In this document: positions 21,470 to 29,487 of the stretch, piece after piece
Layout of the letters: each line of letters opens with the position of its first letter
Numbering within the stretch: position 1 is the stretch's first letter
NCBI RefSeq assembly: GCF_002198675.1
Contig: NZ_MWLL01000213.1
Location: 5,071 to 37,623, forward strand
Direction of reading: 5' to 3'
Source of the DNA: Kineosporia sp. R_H_3
GTDB taxonomy: Bacteria; Actinomycetota; Actinomycetes; Actinomycetales; Kineosporiaceae
DNA: 32,553 nucleotides
Made by a program: the position numbers and the translations under genes
Notes under the pieces: model-generated
The model's input: the letters and a program-made list of their open reading frames with translations, nothing else
The model's database searches: none
What the model was told of the DNA's origin: nothing

Positions 21470-21790
21470 TCAGGCGGAGACGCGGGACCGCTCGATGTGG
21501 TCGAGCCGCCGGCGGGAGGCCTCCGGGAGGGTCGCCTCGACGCAGGCCGGGCACGCGGCGGCCGGACGGGCGCTGAAGTGCCGCTCCCAGAACACGGTCC
21601 ACCCGTTCATCCACTCGCCGCAGAGGGTCTGCCGGCTCCCGGGACGCCAGGCGTGCTGGGCGCCGTAGGGCAGCCAGGTGTTGGGCGCGGCGCCCGTGGA
21701 GCGGTCACGCACCTTGTGCGTCGCGACGACGAAGAGCTCCTCAGACGCGGTCCGTGACGCGCTGTGGGCGAGAGTGAGGCTGGCAGCCAT
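21470..21790 (-). CDS. Cysteine-containing small protein, function unknown
   Basis: The 106-residue soluble protein is not one I recognise. It begins MAASLTLAHSASRTASEELF, then VATHKVRDRS, a GAQHAWRPGSRQTLCGEW segment, and ends with CPACVEATLPEASRRRLDHIE. His and three Cys residues (TLCGEW and CPAC) arranged as H-x8-C-x(20-25)-C-x2-C could bind zinc, a layout seen in other short actinobacterial proteins. ATG 21790 has GGAGG about 10 bases upstream on the minus strand. Its promoter contains two GGCACT-type palindromes. The gene lies downstream of, and on the same strand as, the TetR gene, which makes it a plausible regulatory target. Confidence 0.65.
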   Translation of the reverse strand: MAASLTLAHSASRTASEELFVVATHKVRDRSTGAAPNTWLPYGAQHAWRPGSRQTLCGEWMNGWTVFWERHFSARPAAACPACVEATLPEASRRRLDHIERSRVSA

Positions 21791-21850
21791 GACAGCGATC
21801 CTCCGATCCCGTGCCCCGCTGGATGTCGCCGTCGACACCTCCACCCGCGG

Positions 21851-21893
21851 TGGCACTGAGTGCCATCCTGACGGCACTCGATGCCAATTTCAA
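21851..21893 (-). promoter_or_regulatory. Promoter with two palindromic operators
   Basis: On the minus strand, TTGAAA (21893-21888) and CAGGAT (21870-21865) are separated by 17 bases. The palindrome TGGCACT-G-AGTGCCA (21851-21865) covers the expected transcription start, and a degenerate copy, GGCACTCGATGCC (21873-21885), fills the spacer. This is a classic repressor layout in front of the gene starting at 21790. Confidence 0.58.
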
Positions 21894-21962
21894 GGGCCCG
21901 GGTGACATCTCCATGCGACCATTTCGCCGGCCGTCCCACCCGGGACCTTGAGCACCTCGACG

Positions 21963-21974
21963 GCAAACGCTTGC
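21963..21974. promoter_or_regulatory. LacI-family-like operator
   Basis: GCAAACGCTTGC has GCAA/TTGC half-sites around a central CG, the layout recognised by many LacI-family repressors. No LacI-family gene is in the window, so the cognate regulator and target are unknown. Confidence 0.3.
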
Positions 21975-22072
21975 AGGGACAGTCACTTTGACGTCAAGAG
22001 ATTGACGGCGGCATCATCCGGGACGTCCGGCTCGGTGCCGGCGCCGCAGGACCAGAACCCCCGCCGATCGCT

Positions 22073-22099
22073 CTCCTGTGGCACTCAGTGCCACAGGAG
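22073..22099. promoter_or_regulatory. 27-base palindrome after the TetR gene
   Basis: Two perfect 13-base arms (CTCCTGTGGCACT and its complement) flank a single central C at 22086, 3 bases past the TetR stop. The core TGGCACT-C-AGTGCCA (22079-22093) is the same site found in the promoter at 21851-21865. It may be both an operator and the TetR gene's terminator. Confidence 0.6.
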
Positions 22100-22101
22100 C
22101 G

Positions 22102-22863
22102 TCAGAGCGAGCGGCTGATGCGCTGGACGACGTCGTCGATCGGGTCGCCGGCGCGGAAGACGGCGACGACGACGTCCTCACCGACGGGCACGGCGTCGGC
22201 GCCGCCGGGACGCTGGGCCCCACGACCGGCGGCCTCGCGCGCGACGCGGGCCGCCTCCTCGGCGGACGGTGCCGCGTCGAAGGTCGCCGCGACCCAGTCG
22301 AAGGCGGCGTCGAGGGCGGGGAACGGGTCGTACCCGCCGCCGGCCCGGAGCCAGTCGCGCAGCACGGTGTTGTGGGCGGCGACGATCGCGGCGCCCGCGG
22401 TGTCCGCCCGCAGGACGCCGCCGGGGACGTCGCGCCACCGCGCGCGCAGCGACGACGAGAAGAGCCGCGTGTACTTCGAGACGCTCGCGGTCTCCCGGTC
22501 GCGCAGGGCCGGGACCGACCGGGTCAGCCGGTACCGCTCGACCGAGATCACCGGCTCGTCGACGTAGCTGCGGAAGACCAGGCGGGCGCCCTCGCAGACC
22601 GCGCGCAGCGGCGGCAGGCTCGACAGCGCCTCGAGCAGCGCCTCGGCCTCGCGGGCGATGAGCTCGTGGTCGGGGAAGATCGCGTCGTCCTTGGACCGGA
22701 AGTACCGGAAGAACGTCCGGCGGCCCACGCCCGCCCGCTCGGCGATCGCGTCGACGGTCGTCTGCTCGTACCCGCGCTCGGCGAACAGCCCCCGCGCCGC
22801 AGCGGCGATCCGGGCCCTGGCCTGCTGCGGGCCCGTCGCGGGTGCCGGGACGGTCGACGCCAT
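22102..22863 (-). CDS. TetR family transcriptional regulator
   Basis: The 253-residue repressor-type protein has the TetR helix-turn-helix at about residues 17-65 (RIAAAARGLFAERGYEQTTVDAIAERAGVGRRTFFRYF region), followed by SKDDAIFPDHE. The ligand-binding domain (about 75-225) includes RAVCEGARLVFRSYVDEP and RDRETASVSKYTRLF. An Arg/Ala-rich linker and a C-terminal extension (DVVVAVFRAGDPIDDVVQRISRSL region) make it longer than the usual 190-220 residues. ATG 22863 has no ribosome site, but TACGGT (22875-22870) ends 6 bases upstream, so a leaderless start is likely. It is divergent from ferritin. Palindromes on both sides of the gene are candidate operators. Confidence 0.88.
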   Translation of the reverse strand: MASTVPAPATGPQQARARIAAAARGLFAERGYEQTTVDAIAERAGVGRRTFFRYFRSKDDAIFPDHELIAREAEALLEALSSLPPLRAVCEGARLVFRSYVDEPVISVERYRLTRSVPALRDRETASVSKYTRLFSSSLRARWRDVPGGVLRADTAGAAIVAAHNTVLRDWLRAGGGYDPFPALDAAFDWVAATFDAAPSAEEAARVAREAAGRGAQRPGGADAVPVGEDVVVAVFRAGDPIDDVVQRISRSL

Positions 22864-22905
22864 GGTCCGACCGTACCGAGGCGCGTCCCCCGCCGTGAGG
22901 CGCCT

Positions 22906-22932
22906 CCCCGTGACACATGCCACCTCACGGGG
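22906..22932. promoter_or_regulatory. Dyad between the TetR gene and ferritin
   Basis: CCCCGTGA (22906-22913) and TCACGGGG (22925-22932) form perfect 8-base arms around an 11-base spacer in the 99-base divergent gap. A 10-base palindrome GAGGCGCCTC lies beside it at 22897-22906. The position suits autoregulation of the TetR gene and control of ferritin. Confidence 0.45.
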
Positions 22933-22950
22933 ACCGGCCCGCACCGCCGC

Positions 22951-22956
22951 TAACCT
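22951..22956 (+). promoter_or_regulatory. Putative -10 element of the ferritin gene
   Basis: TAACCT ends 6 bases before GTG 22963, predicting a leaderless ferritin message. No -35 consensus is evident, which suggests activator or alternative-sigma dependence, or simply a GC-rich promoter. Confidence 0.5.
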
Positions 22957-22962
22957 GACCAT

Positions 22963-23502
22963 GTGCCGACGCCCCGATTCGCGACCCTGCTCGGCGAGCA
23001 GGTCTGCCACGAGTTCACCGCCAGCCAGCAGTACGTCGCGCTCGCGGTGTGGTTCGACGCCCACGACCTCCCCCAGCTCGCGACGCACTTCTACCGCCAG
23101 GCGGTCGAGGAGCGGAACCACGCGATGATGATGGTCCGGTACATGCTCGACCGGGACCTGCCGGTGACCGTGCCCGGCGTCGGCGACGTCCGCAACGACT
23201 TCACGGACGTCGTGGAGCCGGTCGCGCTCGCCGTCGCCCAGGAGGAGCAGGTCACCCGGCAGATCGAGGCGCTCTTCCGGGCCGCCCGCGAGGACGGCGA
23301 CTTCCTCGGCGAGCAGTTCATGCTCTGGTTCATCAAGGAGCAGGTCGAGGAGGTGGCCTCGATGAAGACGCTCCTCGCGATCGCGCAGCGGGCGGGCACC
23401 GACTGGTTCCAGATCGAGAACTACCTCGCCCGCGAGTCTGTCGGCGACACCGGCACCGACCCCGGCGCGCCCGAGGTCGCCGGCGGCATGCTGCTCGCCT
23501 GA
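22963..23502 (+). CDS. Ferritin (BfrB-like)
   Basis: The 179-residue iron-storage protein oxidises Fe(II) and stores ferric mineral in a 24-subunit shell. Ferroxidase-site residues are present: Glu17 (HEFTASQQY), Glu50 and His53 (VEERNHAMMM), Glu94 (AQEEQV) and the Gln127/Glu130 region (KEQVEEVASM). The four-helix bundle is followed by a short fifth helix and a flexible C-terminal tail (ESVGDTGTDPG...). There is no heme-ligating Met of the bacterioferritin type at the expected place, so a non-heme ferritin like mycobacterial BfrB is favoured. The gene is divergent from the TetR regulator and convergent with the ChaB-like gene, 15 bases away. Confidence 0.92.
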   Translation: MPTPRFATLLGEQVCHEFTASQQYVALAVWFDAHDLPQLATHFYRQAVEERNHAMMMVRYMLDRDLPVTVPGVGDVRNDFTDVVEPVALAVAQEEQVTRQIEALFRAAREDGDFLGEQFMLWFIKEQVEEVASMKTLLAIAQRAGTDWFQIENYLARESVGDTGTDPGAPEVAGGMLLA

Positions 23503-23517
23503 CTCCCGTCGGCTCGG

Positions 23518-23949
23518 CTACCTCCGCGCCGACCGCGCGGTCTCACGGCGGTTGGCCTGCATGAGCGCCTCGACGAGCTCGGCCTTCGTCATCCGCGAGC
23601 GACCGCGGACGTCGAGCCGGCGCGCGAGCCCGAGCAGGTGCTCCTTGGACGCGTTCGCGTCGACCCCTTCCGCCGTGGGCCGGCGCGCCGCCGAGCCGCG
23701 GCCCGCGGCGCCGCGCTCCGCCTGCTCGTCGCTCGGGCCCTTGGCCTCCTTGGGCTCCCAGTGGTCGCCGACCTTCTCGAACGAGTGCTTGAGCGAGGCG
23801 AACGCCGTCCGGTGGGCGCGCTCCCCCTCGCCGTAGCTCTCGACCGCGGACTCGTGCGTCGCCGCCCAGGTCTCCTGCGCCTTCGCGGGTGACCGCCGCA
23901 GGGTCGAGGGCAGGTCGTCCTGCACGGGCCGCTTGCGCTTCGCGGGCAT
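23518..23949 (-). CDS. ChaB-like protein with C-terminal SAP/Rho-N-like domain
   Basis: The 143-residue protein begins with a basic stretch (MPAKRKRPVQDDLPSTLRRS), then a ChaB-type domain (about 12-70: SPAKAQETWAATHESAVESY, GEGERAHRTAFASLKHSFEK, HWEPKE). ChaB domains occur in proteins named cation transport regulators, and in actinobacteria such proteins are small and DNA-associated in context. After a Lys/Arg/Glu linker, the C-terminus (about 108-143) reads KEHLLGLARRLDVRGRSRMT then KAELVEALM, typical of SAP or Rho N-terminal-like nucleic-acid-binding helices. ATG 23949 has GGAGG upstream. It lies 53 bases after the stop of the nuclease-helicase gene on the same strand. Confidence 0.78.
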   Translation of the reverse strand: MPAKRKRPVQDDLPSTLRRSPAKAQETWAATHESAVESYGEGERAHRTAFASLKHSFEKVGDHWEPKEAKGPSDEQAERGAAGRGSAARRPTAEGVDANASKEHLLGLARRLDVRGRSRMTKAELVEALMQANRRETARSARR

Positions 23950-24002
23950 CTGGACCTCCGTCGTCCGTCTCGCCCGCCGCCGGGTGACGCCCGGGCCGCC
24001 CC

Positions 24003-27000
24003 TCAGGTACCCGCGGGCGCCGCCGTCATGCCCGCGGCCGGCTCCCCGGCCCGCCGGACCGCCGGGAGGTCGAGCCGCTGCGCCTGCTCGACGTAGGCGC
24101 ACAGCGCGTTGAGCCGCCGCAGGTCCGCCGGGCCCCCGACCGGGGCCAGGAGCAGGTCGGGGCTGCCGACGACCGCGACGAGGGCCCGGGCCCGGGACAC
24201 CGCGACGGTGAACCGGTTGACGCTCAGGAGGAACTCCAGGCCGCGGGGGGCCTGCTCGGCCGACGACGTCGCGAGCGAGTAGACGACCGCGGCGGCCTGG
24301 CGGCCCTGGAGCTTGTCGACGGTGCCGACGAGCACGTCGTCGCCGCCCGGCACCGACGCGAGCGCCTGCCGCACCCGCTGCGCGTGCTGGTTGTACGGGG
24401 TGAGGACGAGCACGTCGCCGGGCGTCATCGTCCGCAGCACCCCGTCGGAGCCGGTCCACGTGCCGCCGTCGAGCAGACCCGACACGAGATCCGCGACGAC
24501 GAGGGCCTCCGCCTGGCTCACGGCGGAGTCGCCGGTGTGCGGCACCGGCACCCAGAACGGCCCGGTGCCGGTGAACGGGGACGCCGCGAGCACCTGCTGC
24601 CGCTCGGTCCCCGGGGCGACCCCGAGCCGCCCGTCGTAGGCGAGCTCCGAGACGAACCTTGCGACCGAGGGGTGCATCCGGTAGGTCTCGTCGAGCAGGA
24701 CGCCCCGCTGCGGCGGCACCGTGGCGCTCCCGGCGAGCAGGTGCTCCAGGGCCGAGGCCTCGGCGCCGGGCGGGTGGGTGCCCTGGACGGGCTGCGTGAG
24801 CTGCTGCGGGTCGCCGAGCAGCAGCAGCGACCGCGCCGCGCCCGAGACGGCGAGGACGTTCGCCAGCGAGAGCTGCCCGGCCTCGTCGACGACGAGGACG
24901 TCGAACCGGCCCGCGAGCTCGGGACGGGAGAACAGCCAGGTGGTCCCCGCGACGAGCCGGGTGCCGGCGTCGAGCGCCGCGACGACGTCGGCGTTCTTCG
25001 TCGTCGACGGCACGGCCTCGCTCTCGCAGGCCTCGTCGTCGTCGGCCTTCTGCAGCGCGTCGAGGGCCACGCCGCGCGCCGTGGCGACCCGGCACGTCTC
25101 GTCGAGCAGGTTGCCGATCACCTTGTGGCTGAACGCGCACACACCGACGGTGAGCCCGGCCGCGACGAGGTCGACGACGGTCTGGGCGCCGCTGTACGTC
25201 TTGCCGGTGCCGGGCGGGCCCTGCACCGGCAGGACACCGCCGTCGGCGTCGGCGGCGAGCAGCGCGACGAGCCGGCGGACGGCGTCGGACGCCGGCTCCC
25301 CCGGCGCGACGAGGGGCCCGCCGGCCGTCGCGGCGACCCGGGGCGGACGGCGCAGCAGCAGGTCGCGGGCGGCCCGCCACTGCGGCAGCGGGCTGTCGAC
25401 GCCGTGCGCGGCCACCCACTCCGCGAGCTCGTGGAGCCGTGCCCGCTGCTCGCGCGAGCCGAAGGGCTTGCCGGGGACGAGCGCCGTGAGATCGGGCGCG
25501 GGCTCCCCGTTGCCCCGCGCGAGGACGACCCACCCGGCGACCGGGTCGACGTCGTGCACCCGGACCGTGCGCCCCGTCCGGGGGTCGACCCAGCCGGCGC
25601 TGCGCGGTGCCACCTTGGTCTCCTGCGGCGGGAACTCCATGCGCCACAGCGTCGACCGCTTGACCGCGCCCACCTGCTCGGGCGCCGAGAGGCCGCCGAG
25701 CGCGGCCGGGTCGGCTTGCAGCTCGGCGTCGGTGCGGCGCAGCCGGTCGAACCAGTCCCACCACTGCGGCAGCGCCTCCCGGCGGTGCCACTCGAGGAGC
25801 GCACCGAGCAGCCAGGTCGCCTGCTGCTGCGACGAGCGCGCCGACGGCTCGTCGGGGAGGCCCGCCCAGAGCAGCTCGCGCAGCCGGGCCGTCTCGTCGG
25901 CGTCCACGTCGACCTGCTCGGGGGCCGCGCCGTCCCCGTGCTCGGGCCGGGCGAGGGCGGCCGCCGGGCCGGACGCCCGCAGCCCCTCGAGCCAGTCCCG
26001 CAGGGCCTGCGTCGAGCGGCAGTCCTCCTCGTTGTAGGCGCGGATCTCCTCGAGGACGGCGTCGTCCCGCTCGAGGAGCCAGCGCTCGAACGCGACGACG
26101 CTGCCGAGCGCGTCGTGCACCCCCTCCCCGCCGCGCAGGTGGCCCCAGTAGTACGGCTCCAACCGCTTGAGCGAGTAGGACTCCTGGCCGACGCGGACAC
26201 CCTGCTTGACGACCGCGTAGAGGTCGACGAGGCGCTCGCCGCGCAGCAGCCGGCTCACCTCGGCGGACCGCGTCTCGTACCGGGCCGACAGCGCCTTGAG
26301 CCGCGAGGGCTCGTAGGGCGCGTAGTGGTAGACGTGCATCCCCGGGTCGGCCTCCCAGGCCGCCACGAGGTGGTCGACGAGGGCCTCGAAGGCGGCCTTC
26401 TCCTGCTGCGGCTCGACCGCCCAGTACCCGGTGAAGCCGCCCGCGTCGACGACGCCGAAGAGGTACTCCAGGCCGGTGTCGCCGACGAACGGGTCGCCCT
26501 CCATGTCGAAGAACACGTCGCCGGCGGACGGCTCGGGCAGGAGGGCGAGCCCGCGCCCCGGCTCGGCCGGCAGCAGCTCCCAGCGGCCCTCGCCCGACTC
26601 GCGCTCCGCGACCTGCAGGCGGGCCTGCCGGACGAGCTTCTCCGCGGCGGTGCGGCCCACCCGGCCGCGCCCGGGACCGGCGAGGGCCGACGGCTCCGCG
26701 GCAGCGAGCGCGGCGACGGTCGTCACCCCGCCGGCCCGCAGCGCCTGCGCGTGGTGGCGGCGCATCCCGGCGACGAGGCTCAGGTCGTCGGCCGCGCGCC
26801 ACTGCGACCGGCACTGCTGCTCCCAGCGGCACTGCCCGCAGTGCCGCACCGGGTACGACGCGGTAGCGGGACGCTCCCGGAGGAACTCCAGCAGCTCGGC
26901 CCGCACCCGGCGGGCGTAGGCCGCGCAGTCGGCGAACCGGTAGGGCCGCTCCTGGCCCTCGCCGGTGACGACGACGAGCCGCTCGGGCGCGACCCCCTGC

Positions 27001-27491
27001 AGGACGGCGAGCCGCTCGGCGTAGGCGGCCATCTGGAGGATCGCGGGGACCTTGAGCCGACGGGCCAGCTTGGTGTCGGCGACGTCGTACGACCAGGCCC
27101 ACCGGCCGGGCCGGTCGTCGCGGCGCAGCAGGAAGTCCGCGTGACCGCGCCAGAGGCCGTCGTAGAACGTCGCCTGGTAGACGACGTCGGTGCCGGCGGC
27201 CATCGCCGCGACGGTCGACGCCTCGGCCGCGCGCAGGCCGGCGGGGCCGCGGCCGCCCGCGTCGACGTCGATCTCCACGACCGTGCGGCCCTCGGCGCGC
27301 AACCGGTCGAGGTAGGCGTGCTCGTGCTCGAGCCCGCGCCGGAACAGCTGCTCGAGCGCCTCGCCGGGAGCGGCGGGCGCGGGCCGCTCGCCGAGGGCCA
27401 CCTCGTGGTCGAGCGTGGTGAGGTGGCGGCACGCGAGGAACCGGGTGAGGTCCGTAGGACTCACCACGAGCTCGCCGTCGACGATCTGCAC
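24003..27491 (-). CDS. TM0106-type RecB-like nuclease fused to a superfamily 1 helicase
   Basis: The 1162-residue protein combines a RecB-like nuclease and an ATP-dependent DNA/RNA helicase. The N-terminal TM0106-type module (about 1-250) includes SPTDLTRFLACRHLTTLDH, HADFLLRRDD and YDVADTKLARRLK as nuclease motifs, and a cysteine cluster HCGQCRWEQQC near 220. An RNase H-like exonuclease domain follows (FFDMEGDP near 327; YNEEDCRSTQALRDWL near 490). The helicase has Walker A GPPGTGKT near 757, Walker B VVDEAGQLS near 867, GDPQQL, and C-terminal VDKLQGRQA and VNRFTVAVSRAR. GTG 27491 is preferred because homologues start near QIVDGELV; ATG 27521 is possible and would overlap the antiporter stop. 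It lies 10 bases after the antiporter gene. Confidence 0.88.
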   Translation of the reverse strand: MQIVDGELVVSPTDLTRFLACRHLTTLDHEVALGERPAPAAPGEALEQLFRRGLEHEHAYLDRLRAEGRTVVEIDVDAGGRGPAGLRAAEASTVAAMAAGTDVVYQATFYDGLWRGHADFLLRRDDRPGRWAWSYDVADTKLARRLKVPAILQMAAYAERLAVLQGVAPERLVVVTGEGQERPYRFADCAAYARRVRAELLEFLRERPATASYPVRHCGQCRWEQQCRSQWRAADDLSLVAGMRRHHAQALRAGGVTTVAALAAAEPSALAGPGRGRVGRTAAEKLVRQARLQVAERESGEGRWELLPAEPGRGLALLPEPSAGDVFFDMEGDPFVGDTGLEYLFGVVDAGGFTGYWAVEPQQEKAAFEALVDHLVAAWEADPGMHVYHYAPYEPSRLKALSARYETRSAEVSRLLRGERLVDLYAVVKQGVRVGQESYSLKRLEPYYWGHLRGGEGVHDALGSVVAFERWLLERDDAVLEEIRAYNEEDCRSTQALRDWLEGLRASGPAAALARPEHGDGAAPEQVDVDADETARLRELLWAGLPDEPSARSSQQQATWLLGALLEWHRREALPQWWDWFDRLRRTDAELQADPAALGGLSAPEQVGAVKRSTLWRMEFPPQETKVAPRSAGWVDPRTGRTVRVHDVDPVAGWVVLARGNGEPAPDLTALVPGKPFGSREQRARLHELAEWVAAHGVDSPLPQWRAARDLLLRRPPRVAATAGGPLVAPGEPASDAVRRLVALLAADADGGVLPVQGPPGTGKTYSGAQTVVDLVAAGLTVGVCAFSHKVIGNLLDETCRVATARGVALDALQKADDDEACESEAVPSTTKNADVVAALDAGTRLVAGTTWLFSRPELAGRFDVLVVDEAGQLSLANVLAVSGAARSLLLLGDPQQLTQPVQGTHPPGAEASALEHLLAGSATVPPQRGVLLDETYRMHPSVARFVSELAYDGRLGVAPGTERQQVLAASPFTGTGPFWVPVPHTGDSAVSQAEALVVADLVSGLLDGGTWTGSDGVLRTMTPGDVLVLTPYNQHAQRVRQALASVPGGDDVLVGTVDKLQGRQAAAVVYSLATSSAEQAPRGLEFLLSVNRFTVAVSRARALVAVVGSPDLLLAPVGGPADLRRLNALCAYVEQAQRLDLPAVRRAGEPAAGMTAAPAGT

Positions 27492-27501
27492 GACAGGGAC
27501 G

Positions 27502-28998
27502 CTAGCCCTCGGCACCGACATCCGGGGGCCCGGCCGGCACCGCGGTGAACAGGCCCTCGACCTCGTCGGCGACGTCGGGCTCGGCGAGGACGAGCAGCTC
27601 GTCCCCGGCCTCGAGCACCGTCTCGCCGCGGACCTGGACGAGCGCACCGGCGCGGGAGACGAACGACACCCAGGCGTTCTCGCCCATCGGCAGCGCCTCG
27701 ATCGACGCACCGTCCGCCGGCGCCCCGGGGGCGACCGTGAAGCGGTGCATCCCCTGCGGCTCGTCGCGGAACCGCAGGCCCAGCGCCCAGGGTTCGGGCT
27801 CGACGACCCGCATCGGCAGCCCGAGCCGGGTCGCGAGCCACGGGACGAGGCCGCCGGACACGACGACCGAGAAGAGGACGACGACGAAGACGACGTCGTA
27901 GACCCGCAGCGCACCGGGGTCGTGGGTCGTGAGGATGTACGTGCCGAGGAGCACCGGGACGGCGCCCTTGAGCCCGGACCACAGCACGAAGACGCGCTCG
28001 CCCCGCGTCATCCGCACGGGCAGCAGCACCAGGCCCACGAGCACCGGCCGCACGACGAACGCCATGAGGACCGCGAGCACGAGACCGATGGACCAGGCCC
28101 TCCCGTCGGGCAGCGTCCTCAGCTGCACGGTGAGGCCCAGCAGGGTGAACGCGACGATCTCGGCGAGGCTCGCGAGCGCGGAGTGGAACCGTTCGATCTC
28201 GCGCTTGTACGGCGCACGCTCGTCGCCCAGGACGATGCCCGCCACGAAGACCGCGAGGAAGCCCGAGCCCTGGAGCACGGTCGCGACGCCGAACACGACA
28301 CCGGCGGACGCGAGCACCCGCAACGGGTACAGCCCCTCGCTGGGCAGCGGGACGCGGCGCATGAACACGAGCAGCGCGCGGCCGCCGACGAGGCCGACGA
28401 CGGCACCGACGACCATCTGGAGCGCGAACACGAGCAGGCCGGTGCCGATCGCGCCCCAGCCGGCCGCCGTCCCCGCGCTGAGGATCGCCACGAGCAGCGC
28501 GATGCCGACCGGGTCGTTCGCCCCCGACTCGCCCTCGAGCAGGACGCCGCTCGGCCCGGAGATCTCCCGCCGGCCGAGCACCGAGAAGACGACCGCGGGG
28601 TCGGTCGGCGCGAGCGCCGTCCCGAGCAGCAGCGAGAGGTACCAGTCGAACCCGAAGAGCCGGTGCGCGGCGGCGGCCAGCGCGGCCGCCGTGACGACGG
28701 TGCCGGCGACCCCGAGCCAGACGATCGCGCCGGCGGCCGAGCGGAACCGGGCGGCACCGATGTGCATGCCGCCGTCGAAGAGGATGACGACGAGGGCGAC
28801 CGTGACGAGCCGCTGCACCGTCGTGATGCCCAGGCCGCCGAGCGCGGGGACGAGGTCGGACGCGACGGCCGCGCCGACGAGGAAGAAGGCCGGTGCCGGG
28901 ACCCGCAGCCGGGTGCTCAGCCGGTTCGACAGGACGGCGAGCAACCCGACGAGACAGACGATCCCGAGGGTCGCGCCGAACGGGACGGCGTCGTCCAT
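27502..28998 (-). CDS. CPA1-type cation/proton antiporter with TrkA-C domain
   Basis: The 498-residue membrane protein exchanges K+ or Na+ for H+ across the inner membrane. About twelve to thirteen transmembrane helices span residues 8-390. The CPA1 core motifs are TALAPTDPAVVFSVLG and LEGESGANDPVGIALL, where the Asn-Asp pair forms the ion site; GLKGAVPVLLGTYIL is another core helix. The cytoplasmic C-terminus (about 400-490) is a TrkA-C/RCK-C-like domain (FTVAPGAPADGASIEALPMGENAWVSFV region; GDELLVLAEPD), which places it with NhaP2/CvrA K+/H+ antiporters. ATG 28998 starts 9 bases after the MarR stop. The MarR regulator upstream probably controls both genes; the substrate ion is inferred. Confidence 0.9.
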   Translation of the reverse strand: MDDAVPFGATLGIVCLVGLLAVLSNRLSTRLRVPAPAFFLVGAAVASDLVPALGGLGITTVQRLVTVALVVILFDGGMHIGAARFRSAAGAIVWLGVAGTVVTAAALAAAAHRLFGFDWYLSLLLGTALAPTDPAVVFSVLGRREISGPSGVLLEGESGANDPVGIALLVAILSAGTAAGWGAIGTGLLVFALQMVVGAVVGLVGGRALLVFMRRVPLPSEGLYPLRVLASAGVVFGVATVLQGSGFLAVFVAGIVLGDERAPYKREIERFHSALASLAEIVAFTLLGLTVQLRTLPDGRAWSIGLVLAVLMAFVVRPVLVGLVLLPVRMTRGERVFVLWSGLKGAVPVLLGTYILTTHDPGALRVYDVVFVVVLFSVVVSGGLVPWLATRLGLPMRVVEPEPWALGLRFRDEPQGMHRFTVAPGAPADGASIEALPMGENAWVSFVSRAGALVQVRGETVLEAGDELLVLAEPDVADEVEGLFTAVPAGPPDVGAEG

Positions 28999-29007
28999 CC
29001 GCCGCCG

Positions 29008-29487
29008 TCAGACGCCGAGCACGGCGAGGTCCGCGAGCGGCGGTTCCCCCGCCGCGGCCGCGAAGGCCTCGAACGCTGCGCGCACGGCCGGTCGGTCCTC
29101 GACCGGCACCCTGCGCAGGATCGCCGAAATCTCCGTACGTCGGCGCTGGACGACGGACGCGACGAGCCGGCGTCCGGTGTCCGTGAGCTCCACGAGCGTC
29201 TCGCGACGGCTCTGCGGGTTGGGCACGCGCCGGACCCAGCCGCCGGCGGCGAGCCGGTCGGTCGTCCGGCTGAAGGTCGACGCGTGGACGCCGACGAGCT
29301 CGGCGAGCGTGCCGCTGCGGGTCGTCCCGTGGGCCGCGAGGAGCACGAGGACCCTCAGCTGCGGGAGCGACACCTTCTCCAGGGCCGGGGCGACGGACCG
29401 CGCCACGACGCCGAGCATCGCCCGCGACGCGGTGAGGGTGGCGTCCGTCAGCTCGGGCTCGGCCTTCGGCAGGGTCGTTCGTGCCAT
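29008..29487 (-). CDS. MarR family transcriptional regulator
   Basis: The 159-residue winged-helix regulator has dimerisation helices at both ends. The DNA-binding core is at about 45-115: VSLPQLRVLVLLAAHG, SGTLAELVGVHASTFSRTTDRLAAGGWVRR (about 61-92), and the wing NPQSRRETLVELTDTGRRL. ATG 29487 overlaps its own operator-like inverted repeat, and TATCGT ends 6 bases upstream. The gap to the antiporter gene is 9 bases, so they share a transcript and the regulator probably controls antiporter expression. The divergent neighbour is the amidohydrolase. The inducer is unknown. Confidence 0.9.
   Translation of the reverse strand: MARTTLPKAEPELTDATLTASRAMLGVVARSVAPALEKVSLPQLRVLVLLAAHGTTRSGTLAELVGVHASTFSRTTDRLAAGGWVRRVPNPQSRRETLVELTDTGRRLVASVVQRRRTEISAILRRVPVEDRPAVRAAFEAFAAAAGEPPLADLAVLGV

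Larger units (their letters stand above)
21791..22101. other. 311-base intergenic region rich in dyads
   Basis: No gene is supported here. It holds the promoter and GGCACT palindromes listed separately, a LacI-like site at 21963-21974, a perfect TTGACGTCAA palindrome at 21988-21997, and the 27-base palindrome at 22073-22099. Composition is somewhat less GC-extreme than its surroundings. Confidence 0.6.

Noticed and set aside
21851-21885. GGCACT palindromes as CIRCE heat-shock elements
   Set aside because: CIRCE needs GCACTC-N9-GAGTGC; here the arms touch with a single central base and no chaperone gene is near.
24384-27548. A 1054-codon open frame on the plus strand opposite the nuclease-helicase gene
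   Set aside because: It is a shadow of GC-rich coding DNA: the product is Arg/Gly/Glu repeats with no recognisable domain, while the minus strand has clear motifs throughout.
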